DNA of 64,000 nt from NCBI GenBank assembly GCA_023053685.1, contig JALIGW010000001.1, positions 154,773,466-154,837,465 on the forward strand, given 5' to 3'. Source of the DNA: Diadophis punctatus similis (lineage: Eukaryota > Chordata > Lepidosauria > Squamata > Dipsadidae). The position numbers and the translations under genes were made by a program. Positions 34,438 to 47,679 of this stretch are shown here, in pieces. Below the pieces are notes generated by a model. The model was not told where the DNA came from and did no database searches. It was given only the letters and a program-made list of their open reading frames with translations. Position 1 is the first letter of the stretch; each line of letters begins with the position of its first letter.

Positions 34438-36418
34438 ATGGTTATTCAAACATGGAGACTCCACCATCTGGAATAGTTTCTCTGTACTTAGTTGGCTCAT
34501 AAAATCTTTTGGGTATAAAGATATGAATTCAGGAATGGAATCCAAAGTATCTCTCTCCCTTTTTTTTTCTGTTCTGTCATTGGTACTTTTGTAACAAAAC
34601 ACAGCAGTGTCTTTAAAAAATATGAGGCTCAACTTCAAAAGTGCATTATATGATGATATTAATTCATGTTCATAATTGGTGGTGGCTTCTCCCAAACTAG
34701 GTTTGTTGCAAACCTAATATGCATGCATTTACTATATATTCCTTTTAAAAACTCTGAGCAGCTCCTGGTATTGTTGCTTCCGAAATACAGATGGCATTGA
34801 TAGGGAAATTGTAGACAGAAGTAGGAAAAGGGAAGAGTATAGTTCTTTTCATCTATTTATCAAGGAGAACTGCGCCTTAGAAAAGGGACAGTAAACAGAT
34901 AAAGGATGCTGTGCTTCTCCCACAGCATCCTCAATGGATTTGATCCTGCTATAAATCTGGTTGTATAAATCAACTGACAAGCAAAAAAAAAAAAAAATCA
35001 AAGTGAATATTGCTAAACCATAAAACCACTACTGTTTGGGGGGTATATTTCACTTTAGTGCCTTCAAGGCACTTTTTTGCTCTCTTTTTCAGGGTTAGCT
35101 GAAATAATGCTGCTCATTGCTTGACTTTTCCATCATATTGATTAATGTCGTTTTTTCCCCTTTCCTTTGCCTTTATTAGACTTTCAGACACCGAATAGAT
35201 TTTTGTGCTTCGCTTTTTGCAGACTTATCGATAGTAAAGAAGGTGACTTGCTGTACAATGTTTGACAGATTAATACCTGCAACATATGGTTTGGATTCAA
35301 TTTGTAGACTGTTGTGTAATATGCCCAGCCCCCAAATTGCATCAGTTTCTTAAAATGAGCCTGCCCTCTTATGATACTTTCCATTCTGACTGGAACTTAC
35401 TAATCAAGAACATTGATTTTTCCAGGGCAATGCCTTTGAAAGTACTCAGTAAACAATTGGCCTGTGCAAAGCATCCGATCAAGTGATTCACTTGTGAACA
35501 AAAATCTTTCTGAATCTACTCTTTGATGTTGTGAAACATCTGTTCAAAGATTCAGTGCAGCTGCTTTTGGGCCCTCCTGAGAACTTTTAGGCATAACCAC
35601 TCCTCAAAGCAAACCAGAAGAACTTGGGCAAAACATCTCATCCAATGATTTGTACTGCCTTAGTAAATAATTATTAACAATTTACAGTTAGGTTTCATCT
35701 CTCCTCTTTCTTTGATCTACAACTGCCATAAAGCCAATGGCTTCTCTATTATTTCCCTAGAAATTTGGATCATCTTTTTTGCAAGTGGTTCAAGGTGCTA
35801 CCAAATCAATCAGAATTAGAACAAGAAAAATCAAAAAATGGCACTCAATTGGACGAGCAAAATACTTTGAAACAGAACAAATGAACATGTTAGATAATAT
35901 CCATAAACCAAGAAAACAAGATGACTTTGGACACTAATATTTTGAAAGACCTATTTCTAGTCAGTTCTTTCTGGTGAAATCCTAGCTTGATACACAAGTA
36001 GGAGAAATGTTCCTTTCCATATCTGTTCATAAGGGTTTTTTTTTCCTAGCTTTCGATGTCATAATTAACATGAGGAAATGAGACCAGAAACAGATTGGTA
36101 GGCAGTACAGGGGAATAATCTGTCAAACAGTCTGTCCCAATTATCATGTAGTGGAGCAGGTGTAATTTCTGGGTGCTTTTCAAGTTTAGCCCATCATAGA
36201 AAGCATTACAGTAATCTTGTCTGGATGTTATAGCACGGATAATTTCTCAAAGAAATATTGAGATCATCACTTCAACCAAAGTTGCTGAAAGCATATGCCA
36301 TTTGAGCATCCACCAGCAAAACTAGTTAATGCAAGACTTTAAGAGGGAACCAGGGTCTTAAAGTGGAAAGCGATCTGACCTGAAACAATTTTATTATCAC
36401 TTTGTCAGCATAGCAAAT
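34438..36418. other. Mostly non-coding single-copy sequence
   Basis: A weak L2-like LINE fragment is possible at about 36130-36240 (CATTACAGTAATCTTGTCTGG on the plus strand resembles part of the minus-strand LINEs). Nothing else stands out. Confidence 0.4.
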
Positions 36419-36515
36419 TATTTACCATAACATCTCCATCTGTATTTAAATTTGGGAGTCCTTTGGGAGTTGGGTGGCATATAAATGTAATTAAATAAAT
36501 AAAAATAAATAAAGT
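36419..36515 (+). mobile_element. L2/CR1-clade LINE 3' tail fragment
   Basis: GGGAGTTGGGTGGCATATAAA followed by AATTAAATAAATAAAAATAA matches the 3' UTR end of the L2-like LINEs in this window. Confidence 0.6.
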
Positions 36516-36536
36516 GTACGGTGCATTAATTCATCT

Positions 36537-36830
36537 GGAGGCTCAGTAACTCAGTGGTTAAGATGCTGGGCTTATCGGCTGGAAAGCCGGCAGCTCAGGT
36601 TCGAGACCTGAGCACCACGGGGTGAGTTCCGTCCTCACCCCAGCTCCTGCCAACCTAGTAGTTTGAAAGTATGAAAACACGAGTAGATAAATAGATACCA
36701 CTTTGGTGAGAAGGTAACAATGCTCCGTGACATCATGCTGGCCACATGACGATGGAAATGTCTTCAGACAATGCTGGCTCAATGGCCTTGGAATGGAGAT
36801 GAGCACCATCCCCTATAATCAGCAATTGCT
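36537..36830 (+). mobile_element. Sauria-type tRNA SINE, older copy
   Basis: A-box-like TAACTCAGTGGTTAAGATGC, B-box-like GGTTCGAGACC, then CAGCTCCTGCCAACCTAGTA, GGCCACATGACGATGG and GGAGATGAGCACC. The order matches the copy at 56477-56831. The extreme 3' tail is eroded. Confidence 0.85.
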
Positions 36831-37540
36831 AATGGAGTAAAATTTGCAGGGACTCCTTTTTTAATAATTTATATCCATCTCTCTAGACTTGAGATGCATA
36901 TGGATCCTAAATAAAGAAAAATAAAACTGCCTCTCACCACTATGTTGACAACTCCAAAATTTAGAATGATCTTCATGTAGCTATTATTCAGCACACAGTG
37001 TAACCACCAAGGCAGAATAATACATTACTGAAATAATCCTTTTTTCTTCATGAGGAGAGGCTGCTGACAAACAAAAACATCCATTGTCATTTATACAATG
37101 GATGCAGAGACTTTTTCAAACTTTACTTTTACAGGTCAGTCTTTATAGAAAAGAAATGCTTATCCGTCAAGGGTTTTTATACATTAGGAAAGTGAATTTA
37201 ACTTTTGCTAAAGTCAGAATTTTTGGAGCACATTTATGGAGATTTGAGTAAAGGCTTTCAGGTAGCTACATATATTCTAGCCTATTTATATTTTATAGGA
37301 TTATTGTGTGCTATATTTAATCCTCTTTCTTGTTAGCTATGGCAAATATCATCATACAGAACAGTGAAATATAAATATAAAGCATAATTAAGGTAGGAAT
37401 TAATGAAGACATAACTAAAATACAGAACTTTATGAAATGAGAAAAGAAAGAAAACACTCGTTTTCTGTTGCATCTATTTTAGGTAAACTGGATGAGTGTA
37501 ATTGTAAGAAATGATGAAATTATGAGTGAATACCCTATAC
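36831..37540. other. Non-coding, AT-rich
   Basis: No recognised feature. Confidence 0.5.
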
Positions 37541-37929
37541 CCGTGATGGCGAACCTATGGAATGTGTGCCACAGGTGGCACGCAGTGCCCTCTCTGTGGC
37601 ACGCGAGCCGTTGCCTCAATTCAGCTCCGCTGCACATGCATGTGTGCCTCCCGCTGGCCAGCTGGTCATTGGGTCTTTGCCGCGCATGCGCTGGGGGTGG
37701 GTGGGGGGTCATACGTGTATGCGGGGTGGGTGGGGTGCATGAAGGGGGTCACGCATGCATGCGCAGAGGTGGGGCACATGCAGGGGGATTGTGCGTGCAT
37801 GCATGGGGGTGAGGCATGTGAGGGGGGTCATGCGTGCATGCACTGGGCGCATGTGGGGGGGCGCATTTCATTTTCGGGGTTCGGGTACGCACTTTGGGCA
37901 CTCTGTCCGGAAAAGGTTAGCCATCACTG
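37541..37929 (+). mobile_element. hAT-type MITE, family B
   Basis: It starts CCGTGATGGCGAACCTATGG and ends AAAGGTTAGCCATCACTG. A perfect duplication CCCTATAC lies at 37533-37540 and 37930-37937. The interior has repeated GGGGGTCATGCGTGCATG-like units and a CGCGCATGCGCT motif at 37681-37692. Confidence 0.9.
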
Positions 37930-37937
37930 CCCTATAC

Positions 37938-38674
37938 ATATCCTCTAATTTTTTTTCATTTTAGAATTAATCAGAGAAGGACAGTTTTGAATATTCTGAA
38001 ACAATTCTTTCAACTTTGCAGTACAGAACACCAGTTATGTCTTTGTGAGGTGATTGAATGCTTTGGATGCCTAGGAGTCTTCATTATTGTCTACAGTTTA
38101 CCTGTGCTTAATTTTTTTTTTAAAAGGCAGATTCTGAGTGCTACATTTCCACACTCCATGCATCCTTCTGGATGAATGATTGATAGTTGGAACAAAGATA
38201 ATGGGCAGAATCTCTCTATTCTATATGTGACTCAAGTGAGCTACCATTCAATTATGACCTTTCTGTATGTTGAGGTTTCATATCAGAACCATACCTATTC
38301 AGAAATATAATTCACTGTTGAAAAGGCTTAAGTCCTTGTAGTTAGTTGCAGAAACGGATTTTAAACCCCAAGGTGACAACACAAAGTTTCTTACTTTTTC
38401 TTGCATTAGATTAAGCCACAGAGAAAGAACTGTCCATGAACGTTATATTACCTTCTTGTTTCACATTACTAAATAAAACAAACAAACAAAAAAGAAATGT
38501 GGGAAATATACTGTATATTTAAAATGTTTCAAAGGTGGGGGTTTTTTTGTAGCTAGTGGTCATAAACTGCTTTTCTTACCCATTTCAAAGAAAATCAGCA
38601 GGTTCTCCAGCAAAATGAACCTCTTTTTCATACATGAAGGGTAAAAAGTAAAGGAGTTCCTGCAGATTTTATTC
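37938..38674. other. Non-coding
   Basis: No recognised feature. Confidence 0.45.
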
Positions 38675-38984
38675 CCCTAACCCTAACCCTAACCCTTGCA
38701 GACCATAAGGGATGGTGCTCATCTCCGTTTCAAGGCCATTGAGTCAATGCTGTCCGAAGACATTTCTGTGGTCACGTGGCCAGCATGACATCACGGAGTG
38801 CTGGTACCTTCCCACCAAAATGGTACCTATTTATCTACTAGCATTTGCATGCTTTTAAACTGCTAGGTTGGCGGGAGTAGGGGCGAGGACGGGAGCTCAC
38901 GCCATTGCATGGCACTCGAACCTAAGCTACCAGTTTTCCAGCCAACAAGCCCAGCATCTTAACCATTGAGCCACTGCGCCACCC
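38675..38984 (-). mobile_element. Sauria-type tRNA SINE with telomere-like 3' tail
   Basis: On the minus strand the head is at 38984 (plus strand: CTTAACCATTGAGCCACTGC) and the body contains the complement of GGCCAGCATGACATCACGGA. The 3' end, expected to carry a short A/T-rich BovB-like tail, instead continues into three and a half units of (CCCTAA) at 38675-38695. Confidence 0.8.
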
Positions 38985-40204
38985 ATGTATATGAAGGGTA
39001 GGTAGCTTCATTTAAAGTTTACCATACAGTGGATTTCTGTTCTCAAAACAACTTTGTGGGTGTAATCATCCTTCAGTTTCAGTGAGAGCTCCCAACCAGT
39101 TTTTGGACTCAGAAATTATATTTCTGAATGGAAGTGTAGAATTTTTAAGATGCAATAAAGGTGCTATCTTGCACTACTATCCGTCAGTGGAATTGGTTTT
39201 GGATTTCAGTGATACGAAGATTGCTCTTCAACCATCATTAAATAGGACCAAAATGGTCCTTCCTTAACTACTTTCAGAGCCATTTCTGAATTCCAGGACT
39301 TCACGTTAGAATGTGCATAAATGTATGCATACAATAATAAAAGGTGGTCCCTTAACATCTGCAGGTTGGAGGAGATATCGCCTCTATACATTAATGTTCC
39401 ATCTCTACATGTCAAAATGCCTGATAGGCCAGTACCTATTTAGTTACAGTTAAAGTTTGGATTTTGGAAAAAAATGTTTTTTTACTAAGAGGGAACAATT
39501 GTTTCCTATCTCTGTGAATCTCAGTCTTTGCCTTCCATGCTCATTCATTGACCAATAGCAATGAAAAGCAAGAAAAGGTCCTACTTACAAAAGAGGCAGA
39601 AAGAGTGACCTTTTGTTTAGTCTCATAGTTGGACGTTTACGTGAACTAAAGATTAGATTTTGTTTATAAAAACATGGAATCCAAGGATTAGGACTCGTCC
39701 AAGGGGGAAACTGATTCCTCCTACCCCTCAAATTTGCAGATGTTGGTTATTGTTTTGCAGCATTGATTCACAGTAAAATTGCCAGATGCCTTCCTAAACA
39801 GGTCTCCTAAATTTCTCAAGAATTCAATAGCTGCATTTTTTTTCAGCGGTAGACTACTATATTTCAAAAAAAGCTTATTCCTGGCTGTTCCTCCTTCTTT
39901 AACACATCATTTATAAAGGCACCATTGGATTTAGGACTTAACGTCCACAATGAAAAGTGAATTTTCTTTTCAAACAAGCAGACAGTTCTATTGATTTTTT
40001 TAAAAAAAAGCAAGAACCTTATCATTAAGGCCTTAGGCAATAGAAATTGGGTGTTACGAAAGGACAGCAACTCATTAGCTTATTTGATTTTTTTATTATT
40101 GTAATTTTACTGCAGGGCACAGAGTGTGACACCTGTGAGTTTTTCTGCTCCTTGGGCCACAAATACCTGGCTGTATTGGGGTACTTTAAAGAATAAATAA
40201 GTAG
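38985..40204. other. Non-coding
   Basis: No recognised feature. Confidence 0.45.
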
Positions 40205-40560
40205 GCTGTTCCTTCTTCTTTTTACGGGGAGTCTAAAGCGAAATAGTTCTGCTGTATGCTGTTACACAGGGTTTTTTCTTCAGCATTTAGAAAATACGAC
40301 TTTAGCAACAGAGTGGTTAATGCCTGGAACTCACTACCTGACTCTGTGGTTTCATCACCAAACCCCCAAAACTTTACCCTCAGACTGTCCACTGTTGACC
40401 TCACCCGATTCCTAAGAGGTCAGTAAGGGGCGTGCATAAGCGCACCAGCGTGCCTACCGTCCCTGTCCTAATGTTCCCTCTTATCAGTACCCATCTTATG
40501 TATATAAACAATGTTATATCTATGTATATTACCAACACGTACTTGACAAAATAAATAAAT
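40205..40560 (+). mobile_element. LINE 3' end, RVVNAWN family
   Basis: The plus strand reads a LINE C-terminal motif RKYDFSNRVVNAWNSLPDSV near 40290-40350. The 3' UTR follows, with GGGGCGTGCATAAGCGCACC and TGCCTACCGTCCCTGTCCTA, and then an AAATAAATAAA tail. Same family as the nested element at 10855-11313. Confidence 0.75.
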
Positions 40561-42740
40561 AAACTTATATAATAGGGAAAACAAGATGCATTTTGCCAAG
40601 CTTATTGAACAAAACATCTGGGGCCCCTTATTTAAAACTTGATCCAGACTGTTCACCTGCATTGCCTAATAAAAAACCCAAAGCTTCTCTTGGGTGGCGT
40701 TGCATTCATTTCAGCTGAGCTCCATCTGCAGGTCTTTAATATTGCAAATTAAGGGGTGAGGGGAGGGGACATGCTGTCTAAGCTTCCATTCCTGCTTCAG
40801 GGTCTCCCTCAGACACATTGCCTCCAATTTCTAATTAAGTCATTTTTAATGAGCAACACTGACTACTTTTTCCGTACAAAATTTGAGACGGAATGTTCTT
40901 TTGTCATGAGCTGTTTGGATTCCCACCCTGCACCCTCCCACCCCAACTCTACTAAGCTTAGTTTGCTAACACTAGGAGCACAGAATGACCTCATTGACCA
41001 AAGAATTAGAGGGGGCCCTCCTCCTGCTGTACTTTTTCACTTGGGCTAGCAGCTCCCTTATTCTTCAACTTGAGTTTTAGTCCCTCTTACTGTTCACAAA
41101 GCACTACCACTAAGCAGATGGCTAGAGATCTTTTTGGCCTTTCATGTTTCCCTCCATCTCATCAAGCATGTCTGAGTTGTGACTGGTTAATTAACTTAAG
41201 TCTTCTCGGCCCTTCTCCCGCCCCCATAGATGTCTCAAAGCCTGAACAATTTTAATAAAGAGCTTGAAAAGTGGCTCTTGGAAATTAAACATACATAAAG
41301 GCGTGCATGCATACCAATTAGCTGGAGAAGCCAAGCTCCTTTCGCCCATACCGTAATAGTGTAAGGCTGAAGATGCATACTTCTCTATGTAAGTGTAGTC
41401 CACAAAAGCTTATGCTGTGATAAATTTGTTAGCCTAAATTCTTTACTGCATTGGCTGTAACACAGTTCCCCCTCTGGAAAAGGCACGTGGATAATAGCTG
41501 CTCTGTTTAATTGAGGATTTTTTGCAGTCAGTTTAAAGGACAGTTCAGTTGCTTTAAAAAAGTAATAATAATTGATTGCGAGATCATTTCAGCACCGAAG
41601 CTCCATTTAGTCATCTCTGAGTAACAGAACCCAGCAAACACAGCAAGCTATTACATTATTTCAGACACCATTGCGCTTAGCTCCCTTCTAGTTCCTTCCA
41701 TGTTTCCATGTTTGATGCATCTAGTTGGTGGGCTTCACTTACAGATTAGGGGAGTTGAGAGGAAAGCTTGATTAATTAAGAGGAAAATAAGTCTACATTC
41801 TGGTTTGGGTCTGACAGTGAGACAGAAGAAGAAAGATTGCATACAAGATAAGCACTTTTATTCTTAATTTTGTATTCATTTATCTATCATAATAGAGGGA
41901 GTGATTCCCCCCCCCCCATGAAAGCCACTTCAGTGTGTGAAGCACAGATTTTATGTGGGAAGCCAGCTACACCACAGACGCCCCTTGAGGACATTTTTCT
42001 TCACATAATAGAATTATTTAGCTTTCTATTTTCTACAGACACCCAAATGAGAGAATTTGTGTGTCTGTAGAAAATAGAAAGCTACATAAGTGTCAGATTG
42101 TAGATACAGTTAAGTATCTGCTAATTTAGCCACAGTATAGATCAATATTTGCATGTCATTGCAAATATTACATGTAAATATACGAAACCATATACTATGA
42201 AAGAAAAAAAGCCAATAAATAACTCTGTTTAGCCCATCTGTTTGAAATTAGTAATGAATTAACTATTCTGAATCATTTATTTGAGTATATTAAACCTAAT
42301 TTGCACATCTAGGCAACACTTAAATAATGAACAAAATGTTAAGAGGAGAATTTAAAAAAATTACTCTCCCATGGTATTTTTTTCCATTGGTCAGTTGTTT
42401 AATTACTACCATCATATTCATATTTTATTCACAAGGTTGTTTTCAGTCAAAACACCAAATTTAAAGTATATCTTGGATGTCCTATTTCAATACTTCTTAA
42501 AGGCACAACTAGTATTGGTTTTTTTTCCCCCAAAATGGAAAGTTGGCTAGGTTGTTTGGCTGTAATAAACTCACCACGACTACAAAACAGAAAGTTGATA
42601 CATGTCTTGGAAGATCGGGTTGTGTACGCAGTTTCCTGCAGCTAAAATTAACAGTCCTGAAAAATCTTTGCTCCAAAGTCAATGAATTTTTTTCCTGAGT
42701 TAGGTATACTTAGGATATATAAGAACAGTTTTGAATAGTT
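40561..42740. other. Non-coding with a perfect short hairpin
   Basis: Single-copy-looking apart from a perfect 24-bp inverted repeat at 42019-42084, listed separately. Confidence 0.45.
42019..42084. repeat. Perfect 24-bp inverted repeat, 18-nt loop
   Basis: The left arm 42019-42042 begins TAGCTTTCTATTTTC and the right arm 42061-42084 is its exact reverse complement, ending GAAAATAGAAAGCTA. It is not part of any repeat I recognise here. Confidence 0.9.
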
Positions 42741-42950
42741 CAAGATCAAGAGATAATTACGAAGATATTAGATTGTGCAGAAATGGATAGACTTGCATTG
42801 AAAATCAAACAGAAAGAAGACACAGAATATTATCAAACATGGAAATTATTCTACCAGTGGTTGAAAAAAGGGGTGGAGAGTAAGAATGGAATCTGTATTG
42901 TTAAGCAAATTAAATACCCAGACAACACAATGTTTATTTAGCACTAAGGA
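42741..42950 (+). pseudogene. L1-like ORF2 C-terminal fragment
   Basis: An open run reads CAEMDRLALKIKQKEDTEYY followed by QTWKLFYQWLKKG, which resembles the far C-terminus of squamate L1 ORF2. A stop follows a few tens of codons later. No poly(A) tail or upstream RT is attached. Confidence 0.55.
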
Positions 42951-43074
42951 ATGTAATTAGTAGAAAATTAATAAAATTTATTTTTTAAAAAAGTTGTGAA
43001 TAGTTGCATGTTTTTGTTTGGTTGCTGTAAATTTGGTTCTTTAAATTGTTAAATTTAAATAGTTAAATATACAT

Positions 43075-43418
43075 CAGGGGTGGGTTCCTCCCGGTTTGGA
43101 CCGGATCGCCCGAACCGGTAGCGACCCGCTGGTGATGTCACTGTCGGTGCCGTTCCGTGCACGCCACCATCTTTTTTGGGGATTTTGTGCGAATTTTTCC
43201 CCTTCCGCGGCTTGAAAAAGGGCCCGCCCGCCTGCCCGCGGGTGAATTCTGACCTTTATTTCTTCGCCCGAAGCACAGCTGATGAGCTCCTCAGCTGTGT
43301 TTCAGGCTAATTCCTGCTTCTGAGCATGCGTGGAAGCCAAATCGCACGTGAGTGGAGCGAGCGGGCGTGAAACGTCGTGATGCGAACCGGTGGCGAAGGT
43401 AAGTGGAACCCACCCCTG
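43075..43418 (+). mobile_element. hAT-type MITE, family A (subtype A1)
   Basis: A 344-bp copy that starts CAGGGGTGGGTTCCTCCCGG and ends AGTGGAACCCACCCCTG. A perfect duplication ATATACAT lies at 43067-43074 and 43419-43426. The interior has TTTATTTCTTCGCCCGAAGC and AGCTCCTCAGCTGTGTTTCA, shared with 58441-58816. It is the best reference copy of the family. Confidence 0.92.
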
Positions 43419-43426
43419 ATATACAT

Positions 43427-46400
43427 CATCCTATTGTTGCTTCAATATAGGAAAAAAACTTTCCTAGCCCACAGGATTTTTCTCTTATGAAGCTATGTTA
43501 AACATTGAATGTAGTGGGACCTATTCCCAGACAGTTTGAAATGATTAAACCATTTCAGACAGCTTCAACTTGCAATCAACCAGCCTCCTTAGTGTTTGAT
43601 TCATAAGTAGTCAAAGCAATCAACTGTTTCTATTCTCCTACCTTTAAAAAAGTGTGGGGGGACCTTTTGTATCTTTTCAGAAGAGATGGGTGGATTATAA
43701 AAGGTAAGAGCTTGTACTCTGTACTGTCTGCCATTAATATGCTCTTAAGACAACTGACAGGATACTGTTTTTTGTATTCCCTCCCCCTTTCTCTGTAGAC
43801 ATAAAGAAAAAAAACATGTAGACATAAAAAAAATGCAGTCTTGACAACCTCAATACATTTCTGTAAAAAGATTGAATTGCCTCTATTCAATTAAAACCAA
43901 ATTGTCTACTGGTCTATTAAGAATTCATTTCTGACAACTATCTCAGAAAGATTATATATTTGCTGCTATGGTAATAGAAGACAATAAAATTAGCATATCT
44001 TCATATATACTACATTAAAGTAGCATTGCAGGGTGGCTCGTGTTTGTCCCCACTTGATACATCTTAATCTGTCTTTTATAATGCTTTTCAGCTGCCTTGG
44101 AGCTTCATGCTGCTCATCATCCAGAGTTTCAGCTGTTGTTTTGGTTAGGCTTGCAGGAGATCTGTTTTACCTTCAGATAATTTCGGTCTTTTTTATATAC
44201 AACACAATAAAAGCATGCTAGACTTGGCAAACTATTTCTAGACTTTGCTTAGACTGAAGCTTGCTAGACTAAAGTCAGATGCTATTAGCTCAGTACAATA
44301 ACCAAAGGACAAACATTAATGCATGCAAGCTGTCTAGAGTAACATGAGCAAATGGGAAATATCTCTGTGAGATGCCATAAAATCCAACACGCTCCAAACA
44401 GCACAAATAAGAAAAAATAATAATAATTACAATAGTAGGTCCTTTCCCTCACCAAAGTAACATAAATGATCATTTATCCCATTTCCTAGGCTCAACAGAG
44501 CCAATGCCACCAGCAAAGCAGTTTATGCTGAGCTTATTTGTCCATATAAACTCAAATAAGTATGTTTTAAATCTTTTACAAGTGTTCTATTTGCCAAGTG
44601 AAAAATTATATACTGGGTACTTACTATTGGAATACATACTATTTTAAATGTTTGCTCAGTATTTGCCCTAAGAATGTTGAAAAAGAGAGTTATATCTAAA
44701 CCACTGGGAAACTAAGCCTATAAATCTTTAGTTTAAAGAACAGTAAGGAGCATGCTGCCATGTGGTACTGATAAGAAGGCAGGGGATCATTACAGGTTAA
44801 GGAAAAGAAAGTCCATCCAGGTGGTTGATTTTACTTAACCAGCTAGTTGAAAATTGCTTATGAATATTTGATCCCATATTTCAATCTTCCAAAGGAAAAG
44901 CTGAGAGATATGGCAACAATAAGATGGTGGAAAAGTGCAAAAATATTAGCACCTGACCACAAAGCCTGAAATCGATAACATTTTTTAGGAGGTTCTGTCA
45001 GGAAATCTCTGTGTTTGTTAGCCACTCTCTCCTATTAGCACTAATAACTGTCCTGCTGTGCTATGAAGCATGAGAGTTGATGATGCTGTGAGCATAGTTG
45101 AGCGCACACGCGCACACACACACAACTTGGGTGTTGAAGTAGCAGCAACAGCCATTGGGCACTACTGAGCCAATGCTCTTGAAGCTCCTTTATGGGGGCT
45201 CTTGCAGAGCACAGAGCTTTTTAGAAGGATACAAGGACTAGATGTTCTCCTACACTGTGGTCTAGCAATCACCAGAATTAGCCACGTTATTCTGTCAAAC
45301 TCACAGTAAGAATGTCTAGATGGCAATTGCTTTTGAAGCAGAACCAGATTGCCCCTTTAGTTCTTGCCAAGCCTAGGACAAGCAAATATCATCTCTCAAC
45401 AGTAAATATTGTTCCCCAAAGCCATCCCATGGCATTTGCCTGCATTTAATGAAAGTGGTTATGAACTGAGCACTGGGCCGCTGTATTAAGAGGCCACTAT
45501 TTAAATTTTCCCTAATGTCATTGACAGAACATTGGTCTATAATATATGCTTATTTTGAGCTGCTAAAGGGCAGATTTGAAGGAGGGGGGGAATACATAAG
45601 CCTTAGGCCTGATATGAAAAGCATTTGCATTGTGCTCTCTCCTTGCCTTTGCTAGCAAACTGCAGCATGCCATCAGCAAACGGGTACACATGATCAAAGC
45701 AGCCGAGCTGCAAGAATTGTTCTTTGATGATAAATGACACAAAGTGCTCTTACATGGTCTCACTCAGGGGAATGTAATACTGGGTACAGTAGGAGATCCT
45801 TATCACCCGAAACCTTTATCATTTCATTCGTCTATCTGTAATTCCTTTCATGTTTTGGCTGGGGAAGAGATTCATTAGTCACAGGCAGAACATTTAGGTT
45901 GACCAGAAAGAAAAATAACTCAGGCCTTTATACTGTATGTACTTGAATAAAAAAAAAACTCTCCCAGGAAAGGAATGGTTTTCCCACCACCACCTCCAGT
46001 CCTCCCTTCTTTCAAGGATATTAGCCACATTTTTTTTTCATTCCCCCCCCCCCCCCCCGCAGCAATTTTCAATGCTCTGTAAGAGCTAATATTATGCTGT
46101 GTTGGATGTGTGAGTGGTTGAATAAAACAACTTAATAATCTGCTCCTTATTAGAAAGAATGTTGGGGGGGGGGGGAATGGAACAAGGTTGAATGGGTTAA
46201 CCAAGTCCTATGAGAAATGCATGAAAATGTCCCCTACTATGTCAGCTTTCCTATTTCTTCTACATGCAATTCTTGCACAGTCATTAAGAATTATAACCCA
46301 ACTAAACAAGGGACGAATCCATAGATCTTTGAATTAGTTCAGTCTTTGATCAGTAAGGAGAAACAAAGACAGTTAAAGTAAAATGTTATATGCCATGGTT

Positions 46401-46490
46401 ATTTAAAAAGCACACTGAATATAGCACAGAAACAGTGTTTAATTCTGGCCATTATTGATAATTCTTTGTGAGTCACATCATTGTTAGAAT
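43427..46490. other. Long non-coding stretch
   Basis: Single-copy-looking DNA with short homopolymer runs (C-run near 46045-46059, G-run near 46163-46174) and a CA/CG dinucleotide run near 45105-45125. No exon recognised. Confidence 0.45.
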
Positions 46491-46533
46491 CCTCCCTCCC
46501 TCCCTCCCTCCCTTCCTTCCTTCCCTCCCTCCT
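46491..46533. repeat. (TCCC)n/(TTCC)n microsatellite
   Basis: About ten pyrimidine tetramers. Confidence 0.9.
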
Positions 46534-46717
46534 CTTTGTTTTAATACTGTTTTAATCCCTCCATACTGTAAAAACCTAAGCAAATTGTGGAGTTCATAAT
46601 TTCAGTCTTCATCATGCGCACAGGGAGCAATGTAGAAGTATTAAATGAACTATGTAATATGTGCAGTATCAGATGTCAATTAAATTTTGGCTCTGATAGT
46701 TTTTTCTCTCTCTACAT

Positions 46718-46878
46718 CAGCGGTGGGTTGCTCCTAGTTCAGACTGGTTCTGAGAACCAGTAGCGCTGGCGGCGGGACGCTCCGCCCACCCGCCTGGGAT
46801 GCTTCTGCGCATGCGCTGAAGCATCACACGCGAGCGCGAGCACAAACCGGTAGCAAAAATATTTACAACCCACCACTG
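46718..46878 (+). mobile_element. hAT-type MITE, family A (short subtype A4)
   Basis: 161 bp. It starts CAGCGGTGGGTTGCTCC and ends TACAACCCACCACTG. A perfect duplication CTCTACAT lies at 46710-46717 and 46879-46886. It keeps only the terminal GAGAACCAG / CAAACCGGTAG parts and the TGCGCATGCGCT motif at 46806-46817. Confidence 0.88.
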
Positions 46879-46886
46879 CTCTACAT

Positions 46887-47679
46887 AGTTTGAGAAATGT
46901 ATGGCTCGAGATAATAAACCAAACCTCTTTTTAACAGAAAGAAGTTGGTAAGGAAATGAAGTTTGTAAGGAATTCAAAGCCATACATCACTCTTGTCTGA
47001 ATTATGAACATGCTGAATATAACACTTTCACTTCCTGCAGTGCTTATTTAGCCTAAGGATATTGAACAGGCTTTTAAAAAGAATATTTTACCCATTTAAT
47101 GGGATAAAAGGAGTTCAGTTTATGCCAGTTATCGAAGTTATTCATACAATCGCATTTTAAAAGCCTGTCATTTTGATCAATCAGGCCGAACACTTTTGGT
47201 AACTTATGCTGGAAATTGTAACCGAGAGGAAAAAAGGGCTTGTTTGAACATTACTAGTTATGATATACCTCAAGGGAAATAGTCCCAGGCTTGCTTTGAA
47301 TAGCATGCAGGAACTTTGAGAGAGAGATTGAGTTGACAGTGAGTGACAGGAATCCCCAGAATAAGGGCTGGTGATTTCTTTGTACTTCCCTTTTGGGACC
47401 CAGTTATCAATCAACAAGGCTAGAACTCAAGGATCATCTTGGACGTTCACCCTTTGTCATCCACCCCATTACTTCAGTTCTTGCTATTAGGAGCATTCCT
47501 TTGAGTTGTGAGTTTTACATACAAGATGAGACAGAGAGCCGGATGATAAGAGAGACCTTAGTAAGTGGAAACAATGCGCACAATTCTCATCGCAGAGGTA
47601 AACTTGGAAAAGAAATGCAAATATTTTGTATTTGTTTATTTTGTCAAGCTTATATGATTATAAGCAAAGTATAAACAGT
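46887..47679. other. Non-coding
   Basis: No recognised feature. The 93-codon frame at 47393-47674 has no known domain. Confidence 0.4.
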
